A DNA stretch of 64,000 nt from Ignelater luminosus (taxonomy: Eukaryota > Arthropoda > Insecta > Coleoptera > Elateridae). Shown here piece after piece: positions 11,534-25,123 of this stretch (positions are counted from its first letter, which is position 1; each line of letters begins with the position of its first letter). The stretch spans positions 537,163 to 601,162 of the forward strand of contig VTPC01090614.1 in the NCBI GenBank assembly GCA_011009095.1, given 5' to 3'. A program made the translations under genes and the position numbers. The notes below the pieces were generated by a model. It had not been told where the DNA came from and did not search any database. It saw only the letters and a list, made by a program, of their open reading frames with translations.

Positions 11534-13840
11534 CCTACTACTATACTAATGTCATTCGGTTCAGTCCTCGATCACATTTGAACTTTCTTTAGCCTCCGTC
11601 ACGTTCTACGAAGTTCTCAGATTTTTTCCCCGGAATCTTTCATTTTTACTGCATAGGAGGGAAGCGAAGAAAAGCACTTAAGTGTCTTTAACCTCAATCC
11701 GATGCCGTGAAAACCGAATTTTCTTCTTGGGCGGTTTGGCCGTCAAAGGCCGCAATCGGTGAAACATATCGAGGCTTCTAGCTTTGATAGGAAAAGGGCC
11801 ACGGGAATACAGTTTTGCTTTTCAACGAGCATCCGCAAGCACTGTCGAACCGCACAAGAAAATTCCGAAACTTAACTTAACCGAGAAAACGTTTGGAACC
11901 TTTCGAATCGCACCGAAAGGATCCCGAAGAGATTTTAGAGATTCGAGATCTAGGGTTGTCCGTCTGTCGCTCTTAAAAACACCGAACTCGATTCGCCCTA
12001 CTTCGGCGTGTTTCGAATACGTTCGCTTTGAAAATCTTCAATTTCTTAATCGAAGATCCGATCGAGGCGGACTACGCAAGCTATTCCGCGAACCGATCTT
12101 GTCACCTGTCAGTAATGTATAAGCCTTTGGAATCGTTTTAGATAGAAAATACGAAATTCGTTTTCCTTCAGACGCTTCCAGAAGATGCCGGAACGACAGT
12201 GCCAGCACCTTCGGATGCGTCGTCGAAAGGGGCACAAGAAAGGCTTTATACGTGTTTTCAGTACGCGACTGTCTTCAAGATCAAAAGCGCAAAAAGCCAA
12301 TAAGCACAAATATTGCGGTAATGTGGCTCTTGCAGCTAAGGAGACGAATCTTCGGGCGTGTATAAAGAGGGAGTGATGCGATTTTGCAAATTTCCCATGC
12401 GACCTTAAAAAGCGACTAAAACGGCCCATGGCATTCCTACCCTTCTGCCGTCGTTATTTACTAGTGGATAAAGCCGCGTTTTCGAATTTAGCTTGTCAGA
12501 CCTTCGTTCAGCTTGGCTTCAAAAGTTAATCGATAAGGCGAAAGTACTTTGCAAAATATAGAATTTTAAAGTTTGCCAGATGTTGTCATGTTTTCCGAAT
12601 TTTGATAACTTTTAGTTGTCGCAGAGAATTGATTTGTTCTAGAGCTCGAATCTTTCTGCGATGATTTCGAAAGCTCTCTGTAAAGTGTGTTGATTTATGC
12701 AAAATTGCTTCTACGTATGCGACAGCTAAGGATCTAGAATGTCCAGATTCCATTTCAGTGAAAACTTCAAGTTTGTATCTGTTTCACCCTCTACTATACT
12801 AATGCCAATCGGTTCAGTCTTCAGTCGCATTTGAACTTTGTCTAGCCTTCATCATGGGCCTCGAAATTGTAGATTCCCCGTAGTCCTCGAGCCTTTTCTC
12901 TCTTTCTCTCTCTCTCTCTGTCTCTCTCTCTCTCTTTCTCTTTAACGCAAGATCGCTACAATTCGGAGACGTTTTAGCGTAACATTGATGACGGCCTTGA
13001 GAGTGGACGTAGAGGTGGGCCTCCTGCAATCGTTTTGCTCGGGCCAAGATTAATCTTTTTTCGAAAGCTATAGAAACACGGTTTGGTATCCCGTTACGTT
13101 GCTTTCTCCTATATCCAAAGCCCTTAAGACCAACTTTTTGTTTTATGCGGTTTAGCCGCGTGGAAAATCTTTTAAGGATTACGGGAATCCGGCTTTCGCC
13201 GTCGAACTATGCAAGAAAATCTCGAAACGGCCTCAACGTTGACTGAGCAGACATTCAAAAACACATCGAAACCGTCCAGATAATCGAATCAACGTATTAT
13301 TTAAAAAATTGCGGTCTAGAAAAGCACCCGTCGAGCGCCTGCAAACATGGGATTTGACACAAGCGGGACGTCCTGACTTTGAATTTTTTTACCGGACGAA
13401 TATCAGCGGACGGACGGCGAAATTATCTCATACCGCGCGTTGTGCTTACAGAGGCGTATGCTATAATTATATAAACGGTCATGCCTCGGCAACGGTCGAT
13501 CCGATCTCGACGGTACTTGGCGGGCGGTCGTGATGGTGGAAGTCCTTGCGGAAGACGTGTGCTGGAGCGACGGCGTTTAGTTTTTTTTCGGTCGGGTGAC
13601 CGTATCTCGGGAACGGTTTATCCGATCGAGACGGTACCTGGTGGGGGAAAGTCTCGCCGAAGACGCAGTGGGGAGGCGTAGCCCAAACCGGGGACCGCCG
13701 AAGATGGCCCGACCGAGGGCAAAGCCTGAGCCGTAATAGTTTACGTACGTTAGATGTTGCCGCGTTCGAGGACTATGTGCTATGCGTCTGTAAACCTAAG
13801 CTAGCCCGACTAGTGAACGCCAAAGGCCGAAGGCGTTTAT
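11534..13840. repeat. GC-richer dimeric repeat block
   Basis: A segment with TACTATACTAATG, CGGTTCAGTC and CATTTGAACTTT occurs twice in the same orientation, at about 11534-11595 and 12790-12848, so the block is a decayed head-to-tail dimer with a period near 1.25 kb. The second half holds a (CT)n tract (12896-12943) and two tandem copies of a unit with ATCCGAT..GA(C/G)GGTAC around CTCGGSAACGG (13483-13517 and 13601-13635). CG-rich composition stands out against the AT-rich surroundings. Short ORFs on both strands here are incidental. Confidence 0.6.
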
Positions 13841-15800
13841 ACCCTTCGTTAGTCCTAGAAGCTTAAAGTACTTTTTAAGTTTTGAAAGTGACAGCAAACT
13901 TAATCCACCAGTCTTGGTTGCGAATTCAGCCACGGCAGCAAATCTGCCACTTTTTGTCTAGTTAACAACTTTAAAAACCCTAAATGTCCGAACTTTTAAT
14001 AAAGATGTGCTCGTTTCAAAAACTTTAAAATATTTTTTTACTTTTTTATATCACTCGTACAACAAACTTCCTGTTCATTCACTCAAGCTTCATTTTACAC
14101 TCTTATTATAAATCACTATCACTACTATAAACTCGGTGTTAACGAAAGTCATTAAGGTTACCTAAGAATTTGTAAAAGAATTCAAGAGAGTTTTTCAATT
14201 TAATAGAAGATTATTTATTAAAAATGTTTTGTTTTTATGTAATTTTAACAAGAAGTAATGTAGAAGTTGATTGTTTAACAGCCGTGAAATACTTCCTTAG
14301 ACTGAAGGGTTAATTACTTTGTATAAATGAGAAGCGTTACGTGTTCTGAGTAAAGGTTTCTTTGAGAATTACATAAGTAAGTGCTAATTCTCTTACTGTT
14401 TGTTGTTCGTAATTACTTAACGCTTAATACGTTTGCGTTTGTACTTTCCAAATCTTCCAAAGGAGAATTATGAGAGGTCTTCGTTTGTTCATCGAGTAAA
14501 CAGAAAAGTTAAGTTAAAAGTTTTTTTTCCATGCCAGTAATAATTATTGAAAATAAGTAGCTTTCATGTAGAATATTATCTTATTTCTAAATGTGTTCAT
14601 AGATGACGTAACTTTGGCTATTTATTTTTTATTTTCTTTTAATTTTTGTATTCACGCATTGAAGCTTTTACATGATACATAACCTAATGTAACCTTTTGA
14701 TGACAAGGTTTTAATTCGTTTCGTTCTTCATCTTTTTTGCATAAATTTAGATTAATTTGAGATCAGAGATTTACCATTTGTGTACAGTATAGCTTTTTCT
14801 TTCATATGCTTACACCAATACCTACTGGACATTTTTGTAGCTGCAGTTTCTGAGAAATCCTGTAAGTAAGCGTCATATTTCATCAGTACTATAATTATAA
14901 ATTTGCTATAATGTATAAGTTGTATTAAGCTTAAAACACATTACTGCACTTTAATTAGTTTACACTATTTTACACATACTAGATAACGTATGATGTAGGT
15001 ATCTGATATTGTTATAATAAATATACAACGGATATTCGTACATTAATTACTATTAGATGATTTAGATAGAAACAGTAACTTTGACCTTTAATCCATGTAG
15101 CTAAACACCTGTAGGTTTCTGTTTGACCAACAGTAAACATATAAATATCCTTTATAGGAAAGTAGTTAACCCCCTTATAAATGTTACATAATAGATGTTT
15201 ACATCCCTTTAGTATATGTAGGTAGGGTACATGCCCTTGGCAAAATCAAGAGGTAATATCCTAGCATGAGTCGTGTTTGGAATGCTTGAAAACACATTAG
15301 ATAGTTTTGTTATATGTATTTTCCTTTAAATCTAGCTCGAAATTGTGTACAGATAATAATATAGAGCTTTGTATGTTGTTATCAGTAAAATTGTTGTTGT
15401 TGTTGTTACAAAATAACTGAATGTAAACACTAAGAAATTAGTTAACGGTCTGTTATAAATTCATAAACGCTTGGAAACTATTTTTACCACTTTCTGAATC
15501 AATTTATTTTAAACAGGATTGCTTCTTTGAACTATGTGCTTACTACGTTATTAGCTCCATACCTCTCAATTCTACGTGCTGCTATTACTTATTGCAACAG
15601 ACCTGTCAGTTCTTTTTGTAGATTCTTCAAGTCAGTCATTTGTTTTCATCCTCGTATATTTCTTTTTTAATTTTTGTAAAAATTTAACTTGTAAAAAGAT
15701 TAAGGCTGTTGATTGAGCTTGCTACGACTCTGACGTATAAAAAGTATCTCAACAACAAATATATTCCGAATTCATTTTCGAAGATATAAATCATAATTTT
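13841..15800. other. Intron 1, unassigned AT-rich stretch
   Basis: No gene or element is recognised. It includes a (TTG)n microsatellite at about 15391-15407. Confidence 0.5.
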
Positions 15801-18400
15801 TTAGTTAAAACAGATTTTCATCTTCTCTCTCTTCAGCTTATTCCTATCCGTTAGGGGTCGCTGTTCCTTACTCTCCTTCTTAATTCCGTTTGGTACCTCC
15901 TTCTCCCTCTGGTCTGCCGCGACACAATCATTCCATTCCCTTCTGGATCTTACCCTGGATTGCTTGTCGTTTACCTGCAGGTTCATCATCCTCTCAAGAC
16001 ATGCCCCTTTTCCCTTTTCATCACGTGCCCATGCCACTGCAGTCTTCGTTCTTGAACTTTCTTGGAAGCCCTGCTTGCTCTCAAAACCACTCGTTCCTTA
16101 CCACGTCCCTCTTCGTTTTTCCCATAGTCCATAGTAACATCCTCATCTCCGCCACGTTCAACTTTTTTTCTTGAACTTCTTCACGGGCCATATCTCGCTA
16201 CCGTAGAAGAAGAATCCTTCCCTTTGTCCTACTTCTTATCCGTTTATCGCACAACGCTCACTCCGGTAGTCTTTTTCCAGTTCATCCAACCCGCTTGAAT
16301 CCCGTGATTTATCTCTCTTTCGAGGTCTCCGCTTTCTGTGACGTATGACCTAAGGTACTTGAAGTCACGTGTCCATGTGAAGCTTTCTCCCCATAACTTT
16401 ACCTTTCCTGCTTTTCCTCCTCCACCAAACCACAGGTACTCAGTCTTCTGCCTACTTATTTTGAGACCGCCTTCCTCGATGGTCTACCTCCAACTTTCCA
16501 GTGTTTTTTCTGCCTTCTCTAGACTCTCCTTCACTATAGCAATGTCGTCGGCAAACAGCCCAGCCAGAAGGGAGAGGTCCTTGGAATGCTCCGCCAACAC
16601 GTCCATCGCCGGGTTAAATACATATCGGCTCAAAAGTGAGCCCTGGTGCAAGTCCACAGTCACAGGGAATCTGTAGGTCCCTCCAACACTAGTTTTTACT
16701 TTAGTATGGGCTTCCTCATACATGTCTGTCACCAATCGGACGTATTTCTCCTTCCTCATACACCTCCAGATCTCTTTTCTCGGCACTGTATCGTGTGGCT
16801 TTTTAAAATCTACAAAGATAAGGCGGAGCAGAATGAACAAAGTATACGTTGTTCCCTTTTCAGGCATGAAACCAAACTGGCCTTTTAAGATTGCTGTTTC
16901 TTTTCATGTTCTCTTGTTCATGCTCTTTTTGCATACCTTTATAGCATGCGACGTAAGTTTTTCAGTCCTGGATATCTCCTTTTCCTTTATAGATAGGCAC
17001 CATCACTCTCGTTCTCCAGGTTTCCGGAATCCTCTCCTCGGCGTACACCTTGCAGAGCTCCTAATGCCTTCCACGCCTCCACCGGAACACTATCACGTCC
17101 CACCGTCTTACCGTTTTTTGTTCTCCTTAAGGCCTATCATACCTCTTCTCGATTTATTCTAGGCGTTAGATTTTCACTTATCGGGTCAGCTCTTCTGTCA
17201 ATCTTTGGGTTTTCTTTGTTTAACAACTTCTTGAAGTAGTCGCGCCATCTCTGCTTGATGTTCTATTTGATTTTAAGGCCTTCCCCACTGTCATTCTTAA
17301 TTTGCTATACATAAGTGAAGTCCTTTAAAGCCTTATCCCTCGCCCTCGCTAAACTATACAGTCTGTTCTATCCTTTCGGTGCGGCGTTTCAAGTGTCTCA
17401 TACAATTCATCTTGACCACTAGCGACTGCCAGCTTTGCCTTTCTTTTTTATGATTGTACTCCTCCTTGTCCTTTATTTGCTGTGAGAAGTCATATTCCTT
17501 TTTGGTCTCTTCCTTCTCCCGATTTGCCTGCTGGTTTTCCTGGTTCGACCGTCATGTTTCCTTGTCGCCAGGAAATCCTTTACAAGATGTTAACCCTAAA
17601 ATCGCTTCTCCAGCTTCAAACATCACCCTGCAGATTTCTTCCCACTATTTATTTGCCTTGCCTTGCCACCTTATCTTTACTAGGACTTCTCCCTTCAAGG
17701 TGTCCTTTAGGTTGTGATCTTTCAATTTCCACCATTTAATTTTTTTCTGCCTATACTGTCTTCTCGTTCTTAGTTCTATATCACAGTCCACCATTACAGG
17801 TCGATATTAACTAGCTACACACTTACACTTTATCAATTAACAGTTTTGAACTTTTCCAAAGTGTGTAGTACATCAACAAGAAGTCGATTTCACTTCGTGC
17901 TGCCACTCCTATAGGTCACGTACTGATGTTCTGCTTTTTTAAAGAAGGTGTTTATTACAGCCATATTGCATGCCACAGTGAAATCCAACGCGCTGTTTTC
18001 TTCTGCATTTCTTTCTTTTTTAGGAAGCACCTTCCCTCTCTAAGTATTTCCGCCATTTCCTGATCCAACGCTCTCCAAAACTCTTCTTTTCTTCGTTCTC
18101 ACCCTACCTGGGGGGCGTACACGCACACGTTGTTGATGGTAGCAATTCCTTCGTCCAGACCAATGCTTATCACTCTTTCACTCCGTGGGTTGACTCGGCC
18201 CAGGCGTTCCGTCCAAGTCTTGTTAAGGATGATTCCCACAGCATTTGTCCCGTCTCTATTCGTACCACTGTAATACAGCTTGCAGCCCTCTTCCAGTTCT
18301 CTGGCTCTGTCTCCTTTCCACCTGGCTTTCTTTGGGTTATTAGGCTGGTCAGTTTTCTTCTTTTTCCTGTCATGTTTCCGACGTTGAGGAAGCATGACTC
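15801..18400 (-). mobile_element. RTE-like non-LTR retrotransposon remnant (EN + RT)
   Basis: Read on the minus strand. An apurinic endonuclease-type segment lies at about 18340-18100, with ARWKGDRARELEEG, YYSGTNRDGTNAVGI and the end CVYAPQVG, a wording typical of RTE-clade endonucleases. The reverse transcriptase core is at 16867-16484: FVDFKKPHDTVPRKEIW (the family has a D in FxKAYD), LVTDMYEEAHTKV, FPVTVDLHQGS, AMDVLAEH, and the catalytic box LFADDIAI. The C-terminal part runs to about 15801 and includes wording like MLLWTMGKTKRDVVRNEW. The stretch between EN and RT is shattered by frameshifts and stops. Sequence is clearly GC-richer than the neighbourhood. The 5' part of the endonuclease is missing or unreadable. 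Its 3' end lies at the lower coordinate. Confidence 0.88.
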
Positions 18401-19960
18401 TTTCAGCTCGCTTCTTTAGCCCCGACTGCCTTTGACGAGATAGCGTTGCTTACGAGGAACGCCCTAGCCATTATATCACATTTCGTTCTTTGACTTTCCA
18501 TTTTTGGTCTTGCCGGGTTCTTTACAGCCTGACGTCAACTCTCCCCATTTATCCAGGCTTGGGACGACCACCGACTTGAGCTGGTTTGCTTCCCCGATAG
18601 CTGGGTTAAAACAGACATTGTTTAGAAATTTCTTACATTTCTTTGGTAAAATGTTTGTAAGACATTTTGGAAATTTTAGTTTAATATCTTAATTAGTTTG
18701 CATTTCGTGCGCGCTTGAAGTTCAAATTTGTCCAATTACTGAATGTATGGCACATGATTACTTTGGCTATAACTTTCTAGCTAGAACTGATATTGATATT
18801 CATTTACTCATACTTGTGTGTACTCTAACCTTGCACAACAGGAAGATTTTTGACATTTCCCAACTACGGTCATCATTAGGTTTGCTCCATTAAATGTAAG
18901 CAAGTTATTTGCTCCGATGCCCTTTTTAGTTTTATCAACTAGTTTGTAAACTGTAATCGCACTTTTCTTTTACATCAACTGTAATTAGATAATGTACAAA
19001 CATTGTCATGCAAAGAAGCTTTGAAAAATTAAAAAGATTCTTTAAGTGGCTTCGCTTGTTCAGTTCGATTGTCAAGCCTTTTGTTTTTAATACATTCTGA
19101 AATTTTATCTATATGAGTCATTTGAGCTGGCATTTATATCGCTAATTAAATAATAATCACTTTTTTTAAACTTGTGGAGGAAACGTAAAGATATCGGTTG
19201 TAGTCTTTAGTAGTTATTACATAAAACACACACACACACACAATGCACACAGCAACTAGATTTTCAATGAGTCACTTTTGCAGGGACCATTAGTGGTGCC
19301 CAATTAGTCAGGGAACCATGGCTTTTTGAACCACCAACGCCATAGCTATCTAAATACACTACTGGGGAAACCATTTTATATTTTAAGACCGCTTGACGTT
19401 CACAATTAAGTAAATTGCATGATACAGTTTCTCTTTTCATAAATTAACTGATATCTGTTAGAAATCCATCTTGGGCTACCTTAAATGGAAACGTGGCTCA
19501 AAAGTAATATGTTCCTAAAAGTTATTCTTTGAGCTTCTTAAGGTACAACTTCATATTGTATTACTATTGCTAAGAAAATATATTTAAGATATGATTTTGT
19601 TTGATTATTGTTTGGTGCCTGTGTGTAAAGAAGAGGATTTATTGTTAAAAATGTTGTTTCGGTATTTGTAAACATCAAGAAATCCAGATGGCTTAATTTG
19701 ACTAAATCCTGCATGTGATTAATAATTAGATTAGAGAGAATAACATTTTTTGATTTTAAATCGAAAAAGAACTAATCTGAAATTGTTAACAAGGTTATAA
19801 TTTTGTAAATTAGAAATTATCAGTTAACGATAACCATAAACAGTAATTTAAATATTAGTTATTTAATAATTAAAAGGTTCAAAAAATTTTCCAAACATAA
19901 ATCCTATGAATAACAAGTAAGACCTTGGAATTCAAGATCCAAAGAATATATATTAATGAA
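18401..19960. other. Intron 1, unassigned; (AC)n microsatellite
   Basis: 18401-18560 may be the decayed 5' end of the RTE-like element. Otherwise it is AT-rich intron without recognisable features, apart from an (AC)n tract at about 19225-19242. Confidence 0.5.
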
Positions 19961-21994
19961 AAGAAATTTACTGTCAAGATATTTTAACAAGTTAGCAGAT
20001 TTACTGCAATTTGATATGATAAAGGACGACTAGTCAAGTTAATTCCGGAAGGCATTGAGAATGGTTTGTGTTCGAAACAAACTCCTGATAAAGTAAAAAA
20101 GTAGCTACATTTATCAATGAAGTTGGTTGAATATCTGTCCAAACATTAATACGAATTTTCCTTCCCGAAATACAGCACAAAACGCCCTATTTTTAGTTTC
20201 TGGGGAGTAGGAGTAGAAAAACGAACCAGATTGTTTCTGTGCCTAACCGCCCAGAAGGATTATGTCTAACGGACATCTTGAATACCAAGCAATTCGGGAA
20301 ATCTAGAAGATTTTCGTGAATTTTGAAAATCTAGACTGAGCTGGACATGCATAACGGTCGTGTTTTGTTTTTAAGCGGCATCGTTTTTACTACAAGTGTG
20401 CACCAGAGCACCCTAAGTAGGCATGCTGAATTTCATCCTATTGACTTTCCTTGTTTTCGCTCTGATTTTTCTCTTTTTTGCTCAAAATTTTAAATCTTTT
20501 TACACCTGTCGTTGATAATTGAAAAAGTTTATTTTGATAGTTATCGTACACAGGACTACTATAGAAACGTATTTTCCAAACGGGGTGCAAAAACTATGAA
20601 CAGCACCTCTTTAACCCGTCGATTCTCCACGCTAAGGTTCACGCGGTTTTTTCTAAAGTGCACCGTTTCCGAGATACAGGGTGTCGCAGCTTAATTTAAA
20701 ATTCCTTGTTTTCGTAATATTTCAAGAGCAAAATCAGATATCGGAATGGAATTTTCTACATGCTTGCTACTCTAAAATGTCCACTATTTTACGTAATTCT
20801 ACATTTGATATCCCTATCAGAGGCGGAGAATTAATGATGGGCTTACGTTTTACCCTAAAACAAATTGTTACGTCACTAAAAAATAAAAATATTTTTGGAA
20901 TCAGAAATCCATTTGGAAAAAAACGTTACTGTTAACTTTTTTCCCTAAAGTGCTTCGTATTCGAGATGTAGGAAGTCCAAAGTTCACCTTAAAACAAGAA
21001 ATTTTGAAACCCTGTATCTGGAAGACGGTGCACTTTAAGGAACAAAAGTTATCTGACCAAAAAGACTCAATTTTCGTTGAGGAATGCAATGCAAACACTA
21101 TATCCTGTTTTTGAAGTGACGTATGACCTTGCCACAGGCCGTTAAACTTGAAATGTTTTGCGAAAATCTAATTCTACTCAGAAATGATGCATTCTACGGA
21201 AAAAACGCAAGAGTAGCTTTTTGCTTCATATCGACTGCTGATCTTGAAAATAGAAGCTTTGACATCCTGTATCTCGGAAACGGTGTATTTTAGGGAAAAA
21301 GCCATATAACAAAATACATCTTAATTTTTGTCGGGGAAATGCGCCTGCAAAGTATTTGTTCTTTGATAAACGATATCATGTTCTGTCCAAAAGCTTTGTT
21401 GGAAATTAAAATTGGTGAATCTGTATTGACTGTGAAAACTATTGCTCAAGGCTGTGAAAAATTTGCTTTGGAAGACAAGTTTGCAGATCTGTGAAGTGTC
21501 ATGTTTGTTTCTCGCACTCATCGCTTCACAGTCCACTCACTAACAACAACTCCTCCAACCTTATGGAGCTACTGTTGTATTTTAACAGCAGTAAGATCAC
21601 GGTTTCGCAACGACTTTGATCATCTCTCTCCGATGTACGCCATGCTTTACCTATTCATGATCCCCTTTTAAAGTAACCAGTCTCCTAAAACTTTTGGAGG
21701 CGCCGACTCAGATCGCTAACTATGTCCTATTTGAATCAATACAACGGCTTAATCTGCTACCTCTTTGGCTGGCCATCCTGTGAATCACAGATAAGAACTT
21801 AGAGTTCGACCACAAAATGTTTTTATTCAAACTTAAAAACACATTCAACAATAAAGCGAAATTTACTTTCAAGACGTTTTAACAAGTCAGCAGATTAATT
21901 GCAAATTGGTGTGATAAAGGACGAATGGTGAAATTAAGTCTGTACGGCATCGCGAATGGTTTGGTTGGAAACATACTCTCGAAGAAGTTAAAAA
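19961..21994. repeat. Block bounded by about 140-bp direct repeats
   Basis: 19961-20099 and 21854-21994 match in the same orientation at roughly 75-80% by eye; shared words include TTTTAACAAGT, GATAAAGGACGA and GAATGGTTTG. They could be LTRs of a short decayed element or ends of a tandem repeat. Between them, a CCGTTTCCGAGATACAGG-like motif recurs at 20663-20680 (forward), about 21011-21028 and 21266-21283 (reverse). No coding domain is recognisable inside. Just outside, 22045-22060 has an ACAGGGTGATCCA stretch like a mariner-type terminus, without a visible partner. Confidence 0.55.
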
Positions 21995-22766
21995 CTGAAC
22001 GATGCAGGTGAAGTGAGATGTATAGAAAGGCACTGCTGTCACTATGTACAGGGTGATCCAAATATGAGGCAACTGATAAAAAATGTTTAGGGATGGTTTG
22101 ATATGTACAATAAAATAACTTTTCTAGATTTTAGTTTTATTTAATTGTCAAAGTACGAAAGCCCTGAAGGACCAATGACTCCAAGCAAAACATCCAAAGA
22201 ACACAATATAGTTCAGCAAATATATCTACAACTTGCTACGTGAAACACTTGTAAAATTTATTTACAATTTTTCTATAAGCAAAACGTCTAAATTCGCATC
22301 AGCATCTAAACTAATTTTTTAAAATACACGAAAAGGCCAGATCCTAAAACAAATAAAAAGTAAACGTATCTAATTCAGCTTTTGTCGGACTTGCTGTTTG
22401 TATTCAAACCGACAAACAACCTATAAATAAACAAGTTCTATTATTACATAAACAAAAAGAGCTTTGTTTCACTTATCGGCCTTTCTAAATTGGTACTTCA
22501 GTATGTCGTGTGTTTAAAAAACTCATTTGCAGCAGGTCTTGGAAAGACAAATTGGTTCGAGTCTGGTATACCCACATCTCGCGAAGGGAGTCAAGTGGGG
22601 TATCAATCGATCGGACTTGACGAGAGACTCAGAACAAACTCACATCTAGGTAGCGCAACCGTCGGGGTCAAAAGTTGTGAGCATTTTTCTAAAGTGCCGC
22701 TACCACTCAGCGACTCTCAATAATCTTGCATTACGCCATCGGCGCTTTTAAGTTTTCATGGATTTT

Positions 22767-22797
22767 TAACCTAACCTAATCTAACCTAACCTAACCT
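22767..22797. repeat. (CCTAA)n telomere-like tract, left
   Basis: Six CCTAA/TTAGG-type units, one altered to TCTAA. It contains the 18-mer TAACCTAACCTAATCTAA, which is also present in the right tract at about 25104-25121. Confidence 0.9.
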
Positions 22798-22799
22798 TG

Positions 22800-25095
22800 T
22801 TGTTGTCGAGGGTAGAAAGAAAATTCTCATGGATACCACGGCGGCTGTATGGTATGCCCGACTGTACCGAGACAATGTCTCAGTACCCTACGGACTAAAA
22901 CCTCCCTCCTTGTCAGGTACATTGATGACCAGGAAGACCGACGAGCATTGCTTCTGGGGATCTTAAGCATATTGGTGTTAACGGGCTTTCTTTATTCTTT
23001 TATCGCTTTTCTTTTCTTCTGGATTCTGCTTTCCACAGCCTTTTTCAGAAGTTTGGCTATTAAATTACATTGTTGTTGGTTAGCATTTTGTCTATGTTAT
23101 TTTCGGGTACTGGTGATTCCTCTATTGCCGTTTCGGTTTGAATCTTTTCTCTATTCCATTTGCTGCATCTGAATATAGCGTGTTCCGCGTCATTCAAGCT
23201 GTACTTGCAGAATCTGCATTCTTCTTTTAGATGCTGTTTAGGTGCGTATTGGAGCTAGCACTTAGGTGACATAAAAGTCAACTTCGCCATTTTCTGTTAT
23301 TTTTATGACAAGCTTCCGTTGTATCTTCTGCAGCTTGCTGCAGTACTTTGCTATTTTTAGCTCGTCTCGCCGAGCCTAGCTCGCCATGCAGCCTATAGCA
23401 TAATGGAATGAGTCACTGATGCTAGTATCCGTTTTGCGCTAGTTCTTGACCCTCCTGTGCTAGACATTAATCTGCATAGCACGCATGTTAATTTCTCTGT
23501 CTTCCTGGCCGTTTGGTTTATGTGCTTCCTGAAGCTTAAGTTTTTGTCCGTCGCTACGCCTAGTTTTTGATTTCTTTGTTTTTATTACATATTTTTCTGT
23601 TGATTGGTGTAACCACTCTTCTGCCACTAAAGAGAACCGCCTCCGTCTTTTCTGGAGCCACTTTAGGTTTATTCAGCTCTATCCATCTGTTTATCGCATC
23701 CAGGATTCCATTTGTTTTCCTTTTGTAATACATTTTCTTTTTTGCGGTCACTATCGCTAGGTCATCCGTAAATGCGTATAGTGTTGCGCCTTCCGGAACT
23801 GGGATTTTTCGTACCCCATCGTATACGACGTTTTATAAAAAAAGGCCCTAGCACGCTTTTTTGTGGAACTCCACTGTTACCTTTTATGGCTTCTTTTCTA
23901 CCTTCGCAATCTTCAAGGACCATGTACTGATCTTGAAAATAATTTTTTATGATATTTGTTAGGTATTGCAGGAGTCCTCGCCTTTCCAGTTTCTCAACTA
24001 TCTTCTTCCAGCTAGCGGAGTTAGTGCGTTCCTGACATCTATAGTAACCAGTATACAGAGCTTCTTTGTGTACTTGGTTCCTGTCTTGACCATGGTGGCT
24101 ATGTTTACTACCTCTCGAACAGCGTCCACTGTTGATCTGGCCTTCCGGAACCCATACCACCTACTTGAGGGATCTTTTTGTTCCAATTCTTTTTTTAATC
24201 TGGATTTTATAACGTAGTCATATAGTTTCCCTAGCAAGCACAGCGGTCTATAGATCAGTTTGTCGTCGTTTTTCTTCGTTTTAGGTATTAGTATGAGTTT
24301 GGCTCTTTTCCGCGCTACGGGGAAAGTACCCCATTCCATGAGTTTATTTAGCACATCCCTTATGAGTTCCGTTCTTTCTTAGAAATGAGTTTAATTACTT
24401 TTCTAGGTATTTGGTCACGCTCTGGAGCCTTGTTATTTTTTACTTTATCTTTCGCTTTTTCGGCTTCTTCTAATTTTATTGCTTCGAATGCCGCGTTTTC
24501 TTGTCTATTCCATTCAACGCCATCATGTTTGGAGAATAGCTTGTTACTCTCTTCTTTTATCTTAGTCAGTATAATTCTACTCTCTGTTTGATCTTTAAAT
24601 GTTTAGTTGCTATCCCATATCCCAATTCACAGCACACGCATTGCCAGTGATGGTCTTTCGAACGCTCTATCTCTGTTTTGAGTCTCTTCTTAGCAACTCG
24701 GTGTTGGTCTTCCAGCACAAATTTTGGTCTGCTGAACGCAGTCCTTTGCATATCGTTCGTTTTAGTTAGTTTTGGTAGCGTAGCTTTACATTAATTGTTT
24801 ATGTAGGTAATTAGTTCTCTATGATTGAATGGCTTGTTTATGGCCAATCTGCTTTGTATAGTTGTATAGCAGTTACCTTTTGTTCGTCCTTATCATAGAA
24901 TCGCCACCCCTTTGCCTTTATTGCATAAACCCTGTCCCTTACTGGATTTATCTTTATGTTGATGTTCTTGTGCCCACTCATGCTTTCATCTTCGTTCCCA
25001 CTCCACTCGTTGATTTTGATTATCATTGTCACGTTGGCAAACGTAACGTCTACTATTGTTTTTCTCTGCCTACTTTAAAGGTGGAGACGTTCCCC
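22800..25095 (-). mobile_element. R1-clade non-LTR retrotransposon remnant
   Basis: On the minus strand the RT domain reads AKLILIPKTKKNDD, YRPLCLLGKLYDYVIKSRL, WYGFRKARSTVDAV (24354-24000), then SASWKKIVEKLERRGLL, a GVPQKSVLGP block (about 23870) and the catalytic box AFTDDLAIV (about 23780-23755), followed by NRWIELNKPKVAPEKTEAV. A CRFC..NDAEHAIF zinc-knuckle-like end, as in R1-clade elements, lies at about 23222-23176. Several frameshifts separate these blocks. The 3' end points left and abuts the left (CCTAA)n tract; the 5' part up to 25095 has no clear endonuclease. Both flanks share an 18-bp telomere-like sequence, consistent with a target-site duplication. Confidence 0.88.
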
Positions 25096-25123
25096 AACCT
25101 AACATAACCTAACCTAATCTAAA
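25096..25123. repeat. (CCTAA)n telomere-like tract, right
   Basis: Degenerate CCTAA units in the same orientation as the left tract, including the 18-mer TAACCTAACCTAATCTAA. Confidence 0.9.

Noticed and set aside
11784-12429. Cluster of overlapping ORFs on both strands
   Set aside because: Mutually overlapping shadows in a GC-richer repeat block, with no recognisable domain.
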